From the NCBI GenBank assembly GCA_902567135.1, contig CACFLO010000001.1, positions 1-49,747 on the forward strand: DNA of 49,747 nt, written 5' to 3'. The position numbers were made by a program, and so were the translations under genes. The DNA is from an uncultured Alphaproteobacteria bacterium. Its GTDB lineage: Bacteria > Pseudomonadota > Alphaproteobacteria > HIMB59 > GCA-002718135. Each line of letters opens with the position of its first letter. Position 1 is the first letter of the stretch. The notes below the pieces were generated by a model. That model saw only the letters and a list, made by a program, of their open reading frames with translations, was not told the origin of the DNA and ran no database searches. Below are positions 1 to 8,994 of this stretch, one piece after another.

Positions 1-1232
1 TTATTTGTTTATTTTTATTAATTGTTTTATCAGCATTCCTTTCAGGTTCTGAAACAGCTCTGACAGCCACAAATAGAGCAAGAATACTTTTAAAGTTAAA
101 AAAAGGGGAAAAGAAAGCTAATTTTGTTCTTAAAATTCTTGATAATTTAGATGATGTTATATCCGCATTGTTAGTAACTAGTAATATGGTAAACATTTTA
201 GCATCATCCTTGGCTACTGCTGTTCTTTATGAAGTGTTTGGGGTTAGTGGTATCTTTTATGCGACAATAATCATGACAATTTTAATTGTAGTCTTCGCTG
301 AAATTTTGCCAAAAACTTATTCATTAAATAGACCAACAAGGACTTCTATTAAGGTTGGAGGAATAATATTTTACTTAAGTAAAATGCTTTACCCATTGAT
401 ATACACAATAAACTTAATTGTAAAAAAAGTTATATTGGGAAATCTTAAAAAAGATAAAAAACAACAAGATCAACAATCAGAAGAAGAACTTCAGGGTGTT
501 ATTGATATGTATAAGACTTCTAACCCTGACTCAGAGCATGAAAAAGATATGCTACAGAGCATCTTGACTCTTAATGACACTACTGTTGAAGAGGTATTTA
601 CTCATAGAAAAAATATTTATTCAATTGATAGTTCATTAGAAATAGATGAAATTATAAAAAAAATTAATAATTCGAGATATACGAGAATCCCTTTTTGGAA
701 AAATAATCCTGAAAATATAATTGGTCTGTTAAATGTTAGAGCATTGAATGTAGACCTATCAAAAAAGGAAAGTTCAAAAGAAATAATTTTTGACAAAATA
801 TCAAAACCCTGGTTTATCCCTGAAACAACTAATCTTTTAGAACAGTTAGCTGCTTTTAAAAATAAAAAGGAACATATTGCATTTGTTGTTGATGAATATG
901 GGGAGTTATTAGGTCTGATAACTCTTGAAGATATTATCGAAGAAATAGTTGGTGAGATAGTAGATGAAATTGATTTGGCTGATGAGCAATTTAAAAATTT
1001 AAATGATGGATATATTATTACAAATGGTGAAAAAAGTCTTAAAGATTTATATAAATACTTTGATCTTGAGTCACCTATAGGTGAAGCATCAACAATCTCT
1101 GGTCATATATTAGAAATTGCTAAAAGAATTCCTTTATTTGGAGAAACAGTAAGAGATGAGTATTTTATTTACAAGATTTTATCTCATTCAAGAAAGCAAA
1201 TTTCTAAAATCGAAATTAAATCAATTAAATAA
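1..1232 (+). CDS. CNNM/CorC (HlyC/CorC) family membrane protein with CBS pair, 5' truncated
   Basis: The reading frame is open from base 3 with no start codon in the window, so the N-terminus lies to the left; the internal TTG at 168 is not a credible start. The visible protein (about 409 residues) begins inside the first membrane helix with the family motif SGSETALTA, typical of the CNNM (DUF21) membrane domain. A CBS pair follows, including FVVDEYGELLGLITLEDI near the end of the second CBS, then a CorC_HlyC domain. Family members are implicated in Mg2+ or Co2+ efflux or homeostasis; the substrate cannot be read from sequence. Its stop overlaps the convergent bolA stop by 8 bases. Sure of family, not of substrate. 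Confidence 0.93.
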   Translation, partial: ICLFLLIVLSAFLSGSETALTATNRARILLKLKKGEKKANFVLKILDNLDDVISALLVTSNMVNILASSLATAVLYEVFGVSGIFYATIIMTILIVVFAEILPKTYSLNRPTRTSIKVGGIIFYLSKMLYPLIYTINLIVKKVILGNLKKDKKQQDQQSEEELQGVIDMYKTSNPDSEHEKDMLQSILTLNDTTVEEVFTHRKNIYSIDSSLEIDEIIKKINNSRYTRIPFWKNNPENIIGLLNVRALNVDLSKKESSKEIIFDKISKPWFIPETTNLLEQLAAFKNKKEHIAFVVDEYGELLGLITLEDIIEEIVGEIVDEIDLADEQFKNLNDGYIITNGEKSLKDLYKYFDLESPIGEASTISGHILEIAKRIPLFGETVRDEYFIYKILSHSRKQISKIEIKSIK

Positions 1233-1479
1233 TTTTAATTTCTAAAGAGTGTAAACCACTATCAAATTCTTTAATTAATAAAGAATTAATTTTTCTATGT
1301 ACCTCTAATCTATTTAATTCTAGTTTAGATTTTTTTTTAAGTTGGACCAATATGTGGGTTTCATTATTTCCATCAAAATTATTATGACCTTTATGTAAAT
1401 ACGAGTTATCTTTGACAATAATAGTATGATCATCAAAATATTTTTCTAAAATATTTTGTATTCTTTTTGTACGATTCAT
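1225..1479 (-). CDS. bolA: BolA family protein
   Basis: An 84-residue protein of normal BolA length with the conserved HRKINSLL helix and the C-terminal GLHSLEIKI strand. BolA proteins act with monothiol glutaredoxins in iron-sulfur cluster handling, and some bind DNA. The fold's usual His is present in the HRK segment. It is divergent from the J-protein/cobS/cobT operon with only 18 bases between start codons, an arrangement I know from other alphaproteobacteria. The stop codon overlaps that of the upstream convergent CNNM gene. Identification rests on motif and length. Confidence 0.92.
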   Translation of the reverse strand: MNRTKRIQNILEKYFDDHTIIVKDNSYLHKGHNNFDGNNETHILVQLKKKSKLELNRLEVHRKINSLLIKEFDSGLHSLEIKII

Positions 1480-1495
1480 AAATATGGACTATATA
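1467..1495 (+). promoter_or_regulatory. Putative promoter of the J-protein/cobS/cobT operon
   Basis: TTGTAC at 1467-1472, a 17-base spacer and TATATA at 1490-1495 form a plausible sigma-70 promoter on the plus strand. The start codon of the divergent bolA gene (1477-1479) lies in the spacer. Transcription would begin about where the J-protein starts (ATG at 1498 or 1504), giving a leaderless or almost leaderless mRNA. No Shine-Dalgarno sequence is visible. This is inference from spacing and consensus in an AT-rich region where such matches occur by chance. Confidence 0.35.
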
Positions 1496-1497
1496 TT

Positions 1498-2097
1498 ATG
1501 ATTATGAATAAATTTAGATTTGATGTTCAAAAAAATAATTTATCTTGGGAAAAAAGTGTTTTTAAAAAATGCGACTCTGATGCATGTAATAAAAAGGGTG
1601 AGTATAGAGCTCCAAAATCAAGAATAATGTTAAATGAATATTTCTATTTTTGTTTAGAGCATATTAAAGAATATAATAAATCGTGGGATTTTTACAAAGG
1701 TATGTCTGTTGATCAAATTGAGGCTTCAATGAGAAATGATACTGTGTGGGATAGACCATCTTGGCCTCTCAAAAATAATCACATGGGTGTTTTTGATTCA
1801 TTTAATAATTATGAAGATGATTTTATAAAAACACAAGATGATAAATTTAATGATAATTACTTTAAAAATAAGCTACTGGATGAAACATTAACAATTGAAG
1901 ATACTAAAGCATTGAACGATTTAGACCTAGAAATGCCAATTTCTCTAGAAAAAATTAAGAAAAATTATAAAAAGTTAGTGAAAATCTTTCATCCTGATGT
2001 AAATGGGAATAATAAAAAAGCTGAAGAAAAGTTCAAACAAATAAACGAGTCCTACAAACTGTTATTAAAAAAATTTATAATAAAAAATGGAAAATAA
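1498..2097 (+). CDS. J-domain protein with N-terminal Cys/His motif, linked to CobST
   Basis: About 199 residues. The C-terminal 50 residues form a DnaJ domain with the diagnostic HPD in FHPDVNG, so it should stimulate an Hsp70. The N-terminal half has C25-x4-C30 and C52-x2-H55 (counted from the start at 1498), which could bind a metal such as zinc, followed by a conserved-looking YNKSWDFYKGM segment. An upstream extension to 1456 would run through the bolA start and is unlikely; 1504 is an alternative start if the message is leaderless. The end overlaps cobS by 11 bases, so the two are co-translated. Possibly a dedicated co-chaperone for the CobS/CobT complex; that role is inferred from context. 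Confidence 0.88.
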   Translation: MIMNKFRFDVQKNNLSWEKSVFKKCDSDACNKKGEYRAPKSRIMLNEYFYFCLEHIKEYNKSWDFYKGMSVDQIEASMRNDTVWDRPSWPLKNNHMGVFDSFNNYEDDFIKTQDDKFNDNYFKNKLLDETLTIEDTKALNDLDLEMPISLEKIKKNYKKLVKIFHPDVNGNNKKAEEKFKQINESYKLLLKKFIIKNGK

Positions 2098-3052
2098 ACC
2101 TAATAAATTAATTAATACAAAAGATACCTTTGGGGTAACTTGCAATTTTGAAGTATTTGGGTTTGATACAAAAATCGCAAATGTCCCTGAAATTGACTTA
2201 AGCTATCGATTTGATCCAGAAACAACCGTTTCAATACTTGCTGGTTTTGCTAATAATAGAAGGGTTCTTATTCAAGGATATCATGGAACAGGTAAATCAA
2301 CTCATATTGAACAAGTTGCAGCAAGATTAAACTGGCCGTGTGTTAGAGTTAATCTTGATAGTCACATAAGTAGAATTGATTTAATTGGCAAGGATGCTAT
2401 AGTTTTAAAAGATGGTAAACAAATAACTGAATTTCAGGATGGAATTTTACCATGGGCTTATTCAAATCCAGTCGCTCTAGTATTTGATGAGTATGATGCT
2501 GGTAGACCTGATGTAATGTTTGTTATACAGCGTATTTTGGAAACAGATGGTAGATTAACTCTACTTGATCAATCAAGAGTTATTAAACCAAATAAATATT
2601 TTAGATTGTTTGGAACCGCAAATACAGTTGGTCTAGGAGATACTTCGGGATTATACCACGGAACTCAGCAAATAAATCAAGGTCAAATGGACAGATGGAA
2701 TATAGTCACTATTTTAAATTATTTGTCAAATAATGAAGAGGAACAAATAATCTTAAGCAAAATGAAAAAATTAAATAATAAAAATGGCAAAGATATTATT
2801 AAATCAATGGTAGCAACTGCTGATTTAAGTAGATCTGGTTTTATGAATGGTGATATTTCAACTGTTATGAGTCCAAGAACAGTATTAACTTGGGCTGAAA
2901 ATTATATAATATTCAATGATATTGAATATGCATTTAAACTTTCATTTCTTAACAGATGTGATGAGATTGAAAGACCTATAATTGAGGAATATTTTCAACG
3001 CTCATTTGGAATTGACATTTCAGATGCAAAGGTAGCGAATGTTAAAGAATGA
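2087..3052 (+). CDS. cobS: CobS-type AAA+ ATPase (cobaltochelatase small subunit family)
   Basis: A 321-residue MoxR-like AAA+ protein. Walker A is GYHGTGKST at residues 64-72 and Walker B is [10 protein letters not shown] at 130-139. The N-terminal region and length match alphaproteobacterial CobS. In aerobic cobalamin synthesis CobS and CobT form a hexameric ATPase driving Co2+ insertion by CobN. No cobN or other cobalamin gene is in this window, so the substrate may differ. It lies between the J-protein (overlap 11 bases) and cobT (overlap 14 bases). Family assignment is firm; pathway is open. Confidence 0.92.
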   Translation: MENKPNKLINTKDTFGVTCNFEVFGFDTKIANVPEIDLSYRFDPETTVSILAGFANNRRVLIQGYHGTGKSTHIEQVAARLNWPCVRVNLDSHISRIDLIGKDAIVLKDGKQITEFQDGILPWAYSNPVALVFDEYDAGRPDVMFVIQRILETDGRLTLLDQSRVIKPNKYFRLFGTANTVGLGDTSGLYHGTQQINQGQMDRWNIVTILNYLSNNEEEQIILSKMKKLNNKNGKDIIKSMVATADLSRSGFMNGDISTVMSPRTVLTWAENYIIFNDIEYAFKLSFLNRCDEIERPIIEEYFQRSFGIDISDAKVANVKE

Positions 3053-4817
3053 GGATATTTTAGAAGAATTTAAAAAATCACTTACAGCAACCACAAAATC
3101 TATTAGTAAAAATAATGAAGTAGAAATAAATTTTACAAAGGAAAACTCTTCTATTGATGGTAATCATATACATTTAACCGAACCTAATATTGAAAGTATA
3201 AAAAAAAATCTGGATTATATAAGGGCTGAGGCAGATTCACTTGCTCTTGAATTTAGATTTCATTCTAAAGAAATACATAATAATTTTATTAATAATGGTG
3301 ATTTTTCAAATGAAATTTTTAATGCCGTTGAGCAATCAAGGGTTGAAGCAAAAGGATCTAATAACTTTAAGGGAATTAAATCAAATATTACAAAAAAACA
3401 CCTATTAGATATTAAAAAAAATTCTCATAATAAAGAGACTAAAATTCCTGAAGCTTTTAAGTATGTAGCATATGAAAAATTTTTAAATGTGGATTTAGGT
3501 CATTATAATGAAAAAAATAGAAAAATTATTAAAAAAAAACTAGGTGATGATTATGAAAAAGTTTTTAATGAACTAAAAGAATGTATCGATAATCAAAAAA
3601 CTTTTGGATCAAAGATAAAAAAATATTTAGAGGACTATGGTTTTTTTGAGCAAAATGAAAATACAAAAAATTCAGACGACATAAATCAAGATAATGAAAT
3701 AGACGAACAGAATAAAAATGATGAAACTAGTGAAAAAAATAATGATGAAAATAGTCAGAGTAAAACAGAAAGTGACTCAAGTACTTTAGATTTACAAGAG
3801 ACTTTAACAATGGAAGAAAGTAATGAAATTGGCGAAGATTCATCAGAAGGTGAAATTGAATATTTTCCTAAAATAAAAAATTTTAATATTATTGATAGTT
3901 ATAAATCTTATACAAAAGATTTTGATGAAGTTATTAATGCTGAAGAGCTTTGTGATCAAAAAGAGTTAGAAAAGTTAAGATATAATCTAGATAAACAAGT
4001 TTTCTCTTTTTTACCTTTGATAACTAAAATCGCAAATAGGCTTCAAAGAAAACTCCTAGCTCAACAAAACAGAAATTGGGATTTTAACATGGAAGAAGGG
4101 TATTTAGATACTTCGAGATTATCAAGAATTATTGCTAATCCGCAAAACAAGTTGTCTTATAAACAAGAAAAAGAAGTAGAATTCAAAGATACTGTTGTAT
4201 CACTTTTAATTGATAATTCTGGATCGATGAGAGGAAGACCAATTACAGTTGCAGCTTTATGTGGTGATATTTTATCCAAAACACTTGAAAGATGCCTTAT
4301 TAAAACTGAAATTCTTGGCTTTACAACTAAAGCTTGGAAAGGAGGTGAGTCCAGAGAGCAATGGATTAAAGATGGTAAACCAAGTAACCCTGGTAGATTA
4401 AATGACTTAAGACATATAGTCTATAAATCTGCAGATTCCCCTTCAAGAAGATCAAAAAAAAATTTGGGACTTCTTTTAAGAGAAGGAATTTTAAAAGAAA
4501 ATATTGATGGAGAAGCTTTAATATGGGCTAACAATAGATTAAAAAATAGACAAGAAAAGCGAAAGATTCTTATTGTAATAAGTGATGGCGCTCCTGTTGA
4601 TGACTCTACATTATCAGTAAATCCAGGAAATTATCTTGAGAGAAATTTAAGAGATATAATAAATCAAATTGAAACTAAAAAGGAAGTAGAATTAATAGCG
4701 ATTGGTATTGGTCATGATGTTTCAAGATATTATTCTAAGGCCGTAACTATTATGGATGTAGATCAATTGGGAGAAGTGCTACTTAATGAATTATCTGAAA
4801 TATTTCAAATTAACTAA
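3039..4817 (+). CDS. cobT: CobT-type vWA-domain protein (cobaltochelatase family)
   Basis: A 592-residue protein with three parts: an alpha-helical N-terminal region, a very acidic Glu/Asp/Asn/Ser-rich linker (about residues 205-285), and a C-terminal von Willebrand A domain with the MIDAS motif DNSGS at 392-396 followed by the CobT-typical [16 protein letters not shown]. The vWA protein forms a chaperone-like complex with CobS. The start overlaps the end of cobS. The stop overlaps the convergent tgt stop by 8 bases. As for cobS, the biochemical partner (CobN or another client) is not in the window. Confidence 0.92.
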   Translation: MLKNEDILEEFKKSLTATTKSISKNNEVEINFTKENSSIDGNHIHLTEPNIESIKKNLDYIRAEADSLALEFRFHSKEIHNNFINNGDFSNEIFNAVEQSRVEAKGSNNFKGIKSNITKKHLLDIKKNSHNKETKIPEAFKYVAYEKFLNVDLGHYNEKNRKIIKKKLGDDYEKVFNELKECIDNQKTFGSKIKKYLEDYGFFEQNENTKNSDDINQDNEIDEQNKNDETSEKNNDENSQSKTESDSSTLDLQETLTMEESNEIGEDSSEGEIEYFPKIKNFNIIDSYKSYTKDFDEVINAEELCDQKELEKLRYNLDKQVFSFLPLITKIANRLQRKLLAQQNRNWDFNMEEGYLDTSRLSRIIANPQNKLSYKQEKEVEFKDTVVSLLIDNSGSMRGRPITVAALCGDILSKTLERCLIKTEILGFTTKAWKGGESREQWIKDGKPSNPGRLNDLRHIVYKSADSPSRRSKKNLGLLLREGILKENIDGEALIWANNRLKNRQEKRKILIVISDGAPVDDSTLSVNPGNYLERNLRDIINQIETKKEVELIAIGIGHDVSRYYSKAVTIMDVDQLGEVLLNELSEIFQIN

Positions 4818-6003
4818 ACCACTCTTCTTCACTCTCATCCAAAGAGTCATTATTTATAGAGTTTCTAATTAATTCCATTAACTCATTCATAAAATAAATA
4901 TTGTGAGCAGTAATAAGTTGTAGACCCAGAAGTTCGCCTGCTTTAAATAAATGATGAATATATGCTAATGAATAATTTTTGCATGTTGAGCAACCACAAT
5001 TATTCTCAATTGGAGATAAATCATTAGAAAATTCATTATTTTTAATATTTTTCTTTCCTACTTTTCCTTTGATTAATGCTGAACCATGTCTAGCTAGTCT
5101 TGTTGGACTGACACAATCAAATGTATCAATGCCACTTTTAACTAATTGCCAAATATCTCTTGGATCTCCTATTCCTAAAAGATGTATTGGGTGATTTTTA
5201 CCTAATCTTGGAGCAGTAAAGTTAACAACTTTGTGCATCTCTTCCTTTGATGACCCTAAACTGCCTCCAATAGCTATACCAAAGGTATCAATTTGATTTA
5301 AATTAAAATCTATACTTTCTTCTCGAAGATCCTCATAAATACCTCCCTGAACAATACTATATAGTTTTTGTTCTCCTGCTGAACCAAAATTAGGTTTAAA
5401 TTTAATATCTGAATTAAAACGATTTAATGATCTAGTTGCCCATCTATGGCTTCTTCTCATTGAGCTTTCAGTATAAGATTTATCTACATGAAAAGGAGTA
5501 CATTCATCAAAGACTAATATTAAATCAGCACCAAGATTTCTTTGAATTTCAATTGATTTCTCTGGTGATAAAAATTTAAATGATCCATCAATATATGATT
5601 TGAATAAACTCCCTTCTTCACTAATACTTAACAGTGTCTTGCTCCTTTTAATATTAGAGCTTCCCTTTATCTCATCTGCTACTGAACCATGGCCTAATGA
5701 AAATATTTGAAATCCTCCACTGTCTGTCAACATTGGACCATTCCAGTTTAAAAATCTATGCAATCCACCATGGCTTGCAATCAATTCACTTCCTGGCTGA
5801 AGCATTAGATGATATGTATTTGATAGAATAATTTGAGTGTTATTTTCTTTAGCTGTAATAGTGGTTGATGATTTTAAAGCACCCTTAGTTGCACAAAAAA
5901 TAAATGCAGGGGTATGAATTTTGCCATGTGGAGTATTTAATGTGCCAGTTCTAGCATTATTTTTTTTTGATTGATATTTAATCTTCCATGAAAATTTTGT
6001 CAT
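4810..6003 (-). CDS. tgt: tRNA-guanine transglycosylase (queuine tRNA-ribosyltransferase)
   Basis: A 397-residue enzyme of bacterial Tgt type, which exchanges guanine-34 of GUN-anticodon tRNAs for preQ1. Visible motifs: [12 protein letters not shown] (catalytic Asp about residue 94), VFDECTPF, the nucleophile segment [13 protein letters not shown] and the zinc site CGCSTC with a downstream His. The start codon overlaps the end of the queuosine-precursor transporter by 4 bases, so import and insertion are translationally coupled. No queC/D/E/F genes are nearby, which suggests salvage rather than local de novo synthesis. Confidence 0.97.
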   Translation of the reverse strand: MTKFSWKIKYQSKKNNARTGTLNTPHGKIHTPAFIFCATKGALKSSTTITAKENNTQIILSNTYHLMLQPGSELIASHGGLHRFLNWNGPMLTDSGGFQIFSLGHGSVADEIKGSSNIKRSKTLLSISEEGSLFKSYIDGSFKFLSPEKSIEIQRNLGADLILVFDECTPFHVDKSYTESSMRRSHRWATRSLNRFNSDIKFKPNFGSAGEQKLYSIVQGGIYEDLREESIDFNLNQIDTFGIAIGGSLGSSKEEMHKVVNFTAPRLGKNHPIHLLGIGDPRDIWQLVKSGIDTFDCVSPTRLARHGSALIKGKVGKKNIKNNEFSNDLSPIENNCGCSTCKNYSLAYIHHLFKAGELLGLQLITAHNIYFMNELMELIRNSINNDSLDESEEEWFS

Positions 6004-6734
6004 TTTCTTGGTATAAATATTTTAGAAAGATACATAAAGGGTGTATCAATCAAAGCTATAACAATTCTAAGTATATAAGTTCCTAAAATATAAATCATAA
6101 TAACATTGTAAAAAGTTTCAGGATTAGGGTTTAAAATAATCCATGCAAGAATACTAAATACAGTATTATCTACTAAGGAGGATAAAATTGTAGAAAGATT
6201 ATTTCTTAGCCACAAAAACCTATTCGTTGTTAAATTTTTAATAGTTGAATATACCCATACATCAAAATATTGGCTTACAAGATAAGCAATCATACTTGCA
6301 ATAAAAAATCTAGACATAGGTGTAAATATATTTTCTAAACTATCTTGAGCCCAATCATTTGCAGATGGATTAAAACCAATAGTAATCAACATAATAATTG
6401 TAACAAACAAAAAACTAATAAAACCTATAAGTACATTTTTTTGTGCTTTATCTTTACCAAAATGTTCAGATAAAATATCAGTACATAGAAATGTAGAAGC
6501 AAATAATATGGTCCCTAATGCTACTGGTTCAGGTGAATAAAAAAAATCTACAGTTTTTAATACTTGGATGTTGCCGAATATTACTGCTAAAGCTGAGTAA
6601 ACATAAAGTCCGGCAAAGCTAAATAATTTTAAAAAAATTAAAATTGATGAAAAACAGAAAAACAACATTATAAGCCATACTACAAAAGTATTTAATGAGC
6701 CCAAATATGACGTAAAATTAATAAAGAAATCCAT
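6000..6734 (-). CDS. Queuosine precursor transporter (YhhQ/VUT family)
   Basis: A 244-residue integral membrane protein with about six or seven hydrophobic segments. The signature region reads LGTILFASTFLCTDILSEHFGK, characteristic of the DUF165/VUT family to which E. coli YhhQ belongs. YhhQ imports 7-cyano- and 7-aminomethyl-7-deazaguanine (preQ0, preQ1). The 4-base overlap with tgt strongly supports a role in queuosine salvage. It follows rpmB by 7 bases in the same direction. Confidence 0.9.
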   Translation of the reverse strand: MDFFINFTSYLGSLNTFVVWLIMLFFCFSSILIFLKLFSFAGLYVYSALAVIFGNIQVLKTVDFFYSPEPVALGTILFASTFLCTDILSEHFGKDKAQKNVLIGFISFLFVTIIMLITIGFNPSANDWAQDSLENIFTPMSRFFIASMIAYLVSQYFDVWVYSTIKNLTTNRFLWLRNNLSTILSSLVDNTVFSILAWIILNPNPETFYNVIMIYILGTYILRIVIALIDTPFMYLSKIFIPRK

Positions 6735-6741
6735 TGAAGGA

Positions 6742-7023
6742 TTAGTTGATTTGACTCAGTATAGTTTTTTTTAATTTTTTAGCTTTTTCAGGTAATTTAC
6801 TATTAGGTGTAGATACTAAAAAATCATCTAATCCACCTTTTTTTTCAACAGTTCTAATTGTACTTGCTGCTACTTTAAGTTGAATTTTTTGACCCAGTTT
6901 GTCACTTATAAAAGTAATTTTTTGTAAATTTGGAAGAAATCTTCTTTTTGTTCTATTTTTAGCATGACTGACATTATTGCCAGTCTGAAAGGATTTTCCT
7001 GTAAGTTCACACTTCATACTCAT
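6742..7023 (-). CDS. rpmB: 50S ribosomal protein L28
   Basis: The product of about 93 residues starts MSMKCELTGKSFQTGNNVSH and continues with TKRRFLPNLQK, the canonical L28 N-terminus. The ORF stays open to 7062, but the extra 13 residues are hydrophobic and absent from L28, so I chose the ATG at 7023. It sits just ahead of the queuosine salvage genes in the same direction. It may share transcription with them. Confidence 0.96.
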   Translation of the reverse strand: MSMKCELTGKSFQTGNNVSHAKNRTKRRFLPNLQKITFISDKLGQKIQLKVAASTIRTVEKKGGLDDFLVSTPNSKLPEKAKKLKKTILSQIN

Positions 7024-7102
7024 AATGAGAAGGTTTACTAAATATAAATGAATATTTGTCAAGCAAAGTTAAAAAGAAAAATTCTCACATAAATATGTAG
7101 GT

Positions 7103-7942
7103 TTAAAGTTCCATTTCTTTGCATTTTCTATGTTTTTTTAAACCTATTTCTAAATTATTTTCAAACAAAGCTTTGTGGATACCATTTGATATTAGAATAC
7201 TATCAATACCAAAATTTGAAGCACCTAAAATATCATGATCTAATGAGTCACCTACTGCAACAATTCTTGAAAGTTCTAATTGATCAATTTTCTTGAATGA
7301 CTCTATGTATATTGCTGTATTTGGCTTTCCCAAAATAACAACTTTTCCTCCCATATGTTCATATAAATCAGCAATAGTCCCCATACAAAAAATATCTTTA
7401 TCATTGTTATTTTCAACACTTACGAAATCAGGATTAGCACAAAACATAATTAAATTTCGATCTAAAGCATCATTAAGAATTGTAATATAGTCTAAAGGTT
7501 TAGTATTTTCAAACGGAGTACAAGCAAGAATAAAATCAGCTTCTTTAACATTTAAAACAAAATCAAATTTTTCTAAACCAATTCTAAAATCTTTACCATC
7601 TTCCTTGGAGCTATCATAAATATGGAAACAGTTTTTTAAATTAGAGCCATATTTACTTGAATAATTAAACAATTCTTGCCAGATCATTTCACCGCTAGTC
7701 ATAATTTCTATAAAATTATTTTTATTAAATCCTAAATCTTTTAATCGATTTATAGAACTAATTTTTCTTTTTGAAGAATTGGAAATAATCACTAACTTTT
7801 TATTTTCTATGATAAGTGTATTTACTGCATTAATAGCATGCTTATACCCTTTATGACCATCGTGCATTACACCCCACTGATCTAAAATAAAAAAATCATA
7901 TTTATCTAATATTGTAGAAAAGCTATTTATTATTTTTGTCAT
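7103..7942 (-). CDS. HAD-superfamily hydrolase, class IIA (TIGR01459-like)
   Basis: A 279-residue protein with the first HAD motif as LDQWGVMHDG, in which Trp replaces the second Asp of the common DxDGV form; I associate this variant with the alphaproteobacterial TIGR01459 family. Motif II is VIISNSS, and the final motif AVGDSLDHDILGA supplies Mg2+ ligands. The C2-type cap lies between them. The family is related to NagD-like and p-nitrophenyl phosphatases; the physiological substrate is unknown. It abuts pyrD with a 1-base overlap and ends a lysS/pyrD operon. Confidence 0.88.
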   Translation of the reverse strand: MTKIINSFSTILDKYDFFILDQWGVMHDGHKGYKHAINAVNTLIIENKKLVIISNSSKRKISSINRLKDLGFNKNNFIEIMTSGEMIWQELFNYSSKYGSNLKNCFHIYDSSKEDGKDFRIGLEKFDFVLNVKEADFILACTPFENTKPLDYITILNDALDRNLIMFCANPDFVSVENNNDKDIFCMGTIADLYEHMGGKVVILGKPNTAIYIESFKKIDQLELSRIVAVGDSLDHDILGASNFGIDSILISNGIHKALFENNLEIGLKKHRKCKEMEL

Positions 7943-8994
7943 TAAGATGATTTACCAATAGCCTCTGATACATTTTTATATCCATCAATTAGAATCAATG
8001 TATCAAGTTCTTTTAAAATTTTATTTATTATTTTAGGACCTTGATACACTAAGGCCGTATATAATTGAACTAAACTAGCTCCAGCTTTTATTTTTTCATA
8101 ACATTCATGACCACTTGAAACACCTCCTACTCCTATAAGTGTAATTTGACCATTTGTAAGGGAATACATCTTTTTTAGAAGTATTGTTGAATTTAAGAAT
8201 ATAGGTTTACCACTTAGTCCTCCTAATTCATTTTTATAACTAGAAATTAAAGTGTCTGGACGTTTAGTTGTTGAATTTGAAATTATTAAACCATTAACAT
8301 TATTAGCGAGTGACATTAAAGCAATATCTCTTAATTGTTCATCATTTAAATCAGGTGAGATTTTAATAAAAATTGGTTTTTTTATCAGTCCTTCAATCTC
8401 TGATTGCTTTGCTTGAATTTTTTTAACTAATAGCTCTATTCTACCACGCAATTGCAAGTCTCTAAGTCCAGGTGTATTAGGAGATGAGATATTGATTGTT
8501 ATGTAATCACTATACATACCAAGTTTTTCAACACAATATAAGTAATCATCTATGTCGCTTTGTGTTGATTTATTTTTTCCAATATTAACACCAATTATCT
8601 CGTTAATGTCTTTATTTTTATAAAAGGATTTTATATTTGATAAAACTTTTTCACTTCCTTCATTATTAAAACCTAAATGATTAATGATAGCTTCGTCTTC
8701 TATTAAACGAAAGATTCTTGGTTTTTCATTACCTAGCTGTATTTTTGGAGTCACTGTTCCAATCTCAACAAAACCAAAACCATATGAAAACATTTGACTC
8801 ATTACCTCGGCATTCTTATCAAAGCCAGCTGCCAATCCTATTGGGTTTTTAAAATTTATACCTAGTATTTTTTGTTTAAGACTCTTAAATAATTGTTTAT
8901 GCTTGCTGTTTAAACTAATATTTGATCTAAGAAGTTTTATTGTTAATGTATGAGCAGTTTCAGGAGGTAATAATCTTAATAAATTAATTAACAT
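7942..8994 (-). CDS. pyrD: Dihydroorotate dehydrogenase (quinone), class 2
   Basis: A 350-residue enzyme that oxidises dihydroorotate to orotate in pyrimidine synthesis, passing electrons to ubiquinone at the inner membrane. The N-terminal amphipathic extension (LRLLPPETAHTLTIKLL) is the class 2 membrane-binding helix pair. Catalytic and FMN motifs are GLAAGFDKN, NISSPNTPGLRDLQ (with the catalytic Ser) and GVGGVSSG. The start overlaps the end of lysS by 11 bases. Confidence 0.97.
   Translation of the reverse strand: MLINLLRLLPPETAHTLTIKLLRSNISLNSKHKQLFKSLKQKILGINFKNPIGLAAGFDKNAEVMSQMFSYGFGFVEIGTVTPKIQLGNEKPRIFRLIEDEAIINHLGFNNEGSEKVLSNIKSFYKNKDINEIIGVNIGKNKSTQSDIDDYLYCVEKLGMYSDYITINISSPNTPGLRDLQLRGRIELLVKKIQAKQSEIEGLIKKPIFIKISPDLNDEQLRDIALMSLANNVNGLIISNSTTKRPDTLISSYKNELGGLSGKPIFLNSTILLKKMYSLTNGQITLIGVGGVSSGHECYEKIKAGASLVQLYTALVYQGPKIINKILKELDTLILIDGYKNVSEAIGKSS

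Noticed and set aside
168-1232. A complete gene starting at the TTG at 168
   Set aside because: The frame is open to the left edge and the upstream codons encode the conserved start of the CNNM domain (SGSETALTA), so the gene is simply truncated by the window.
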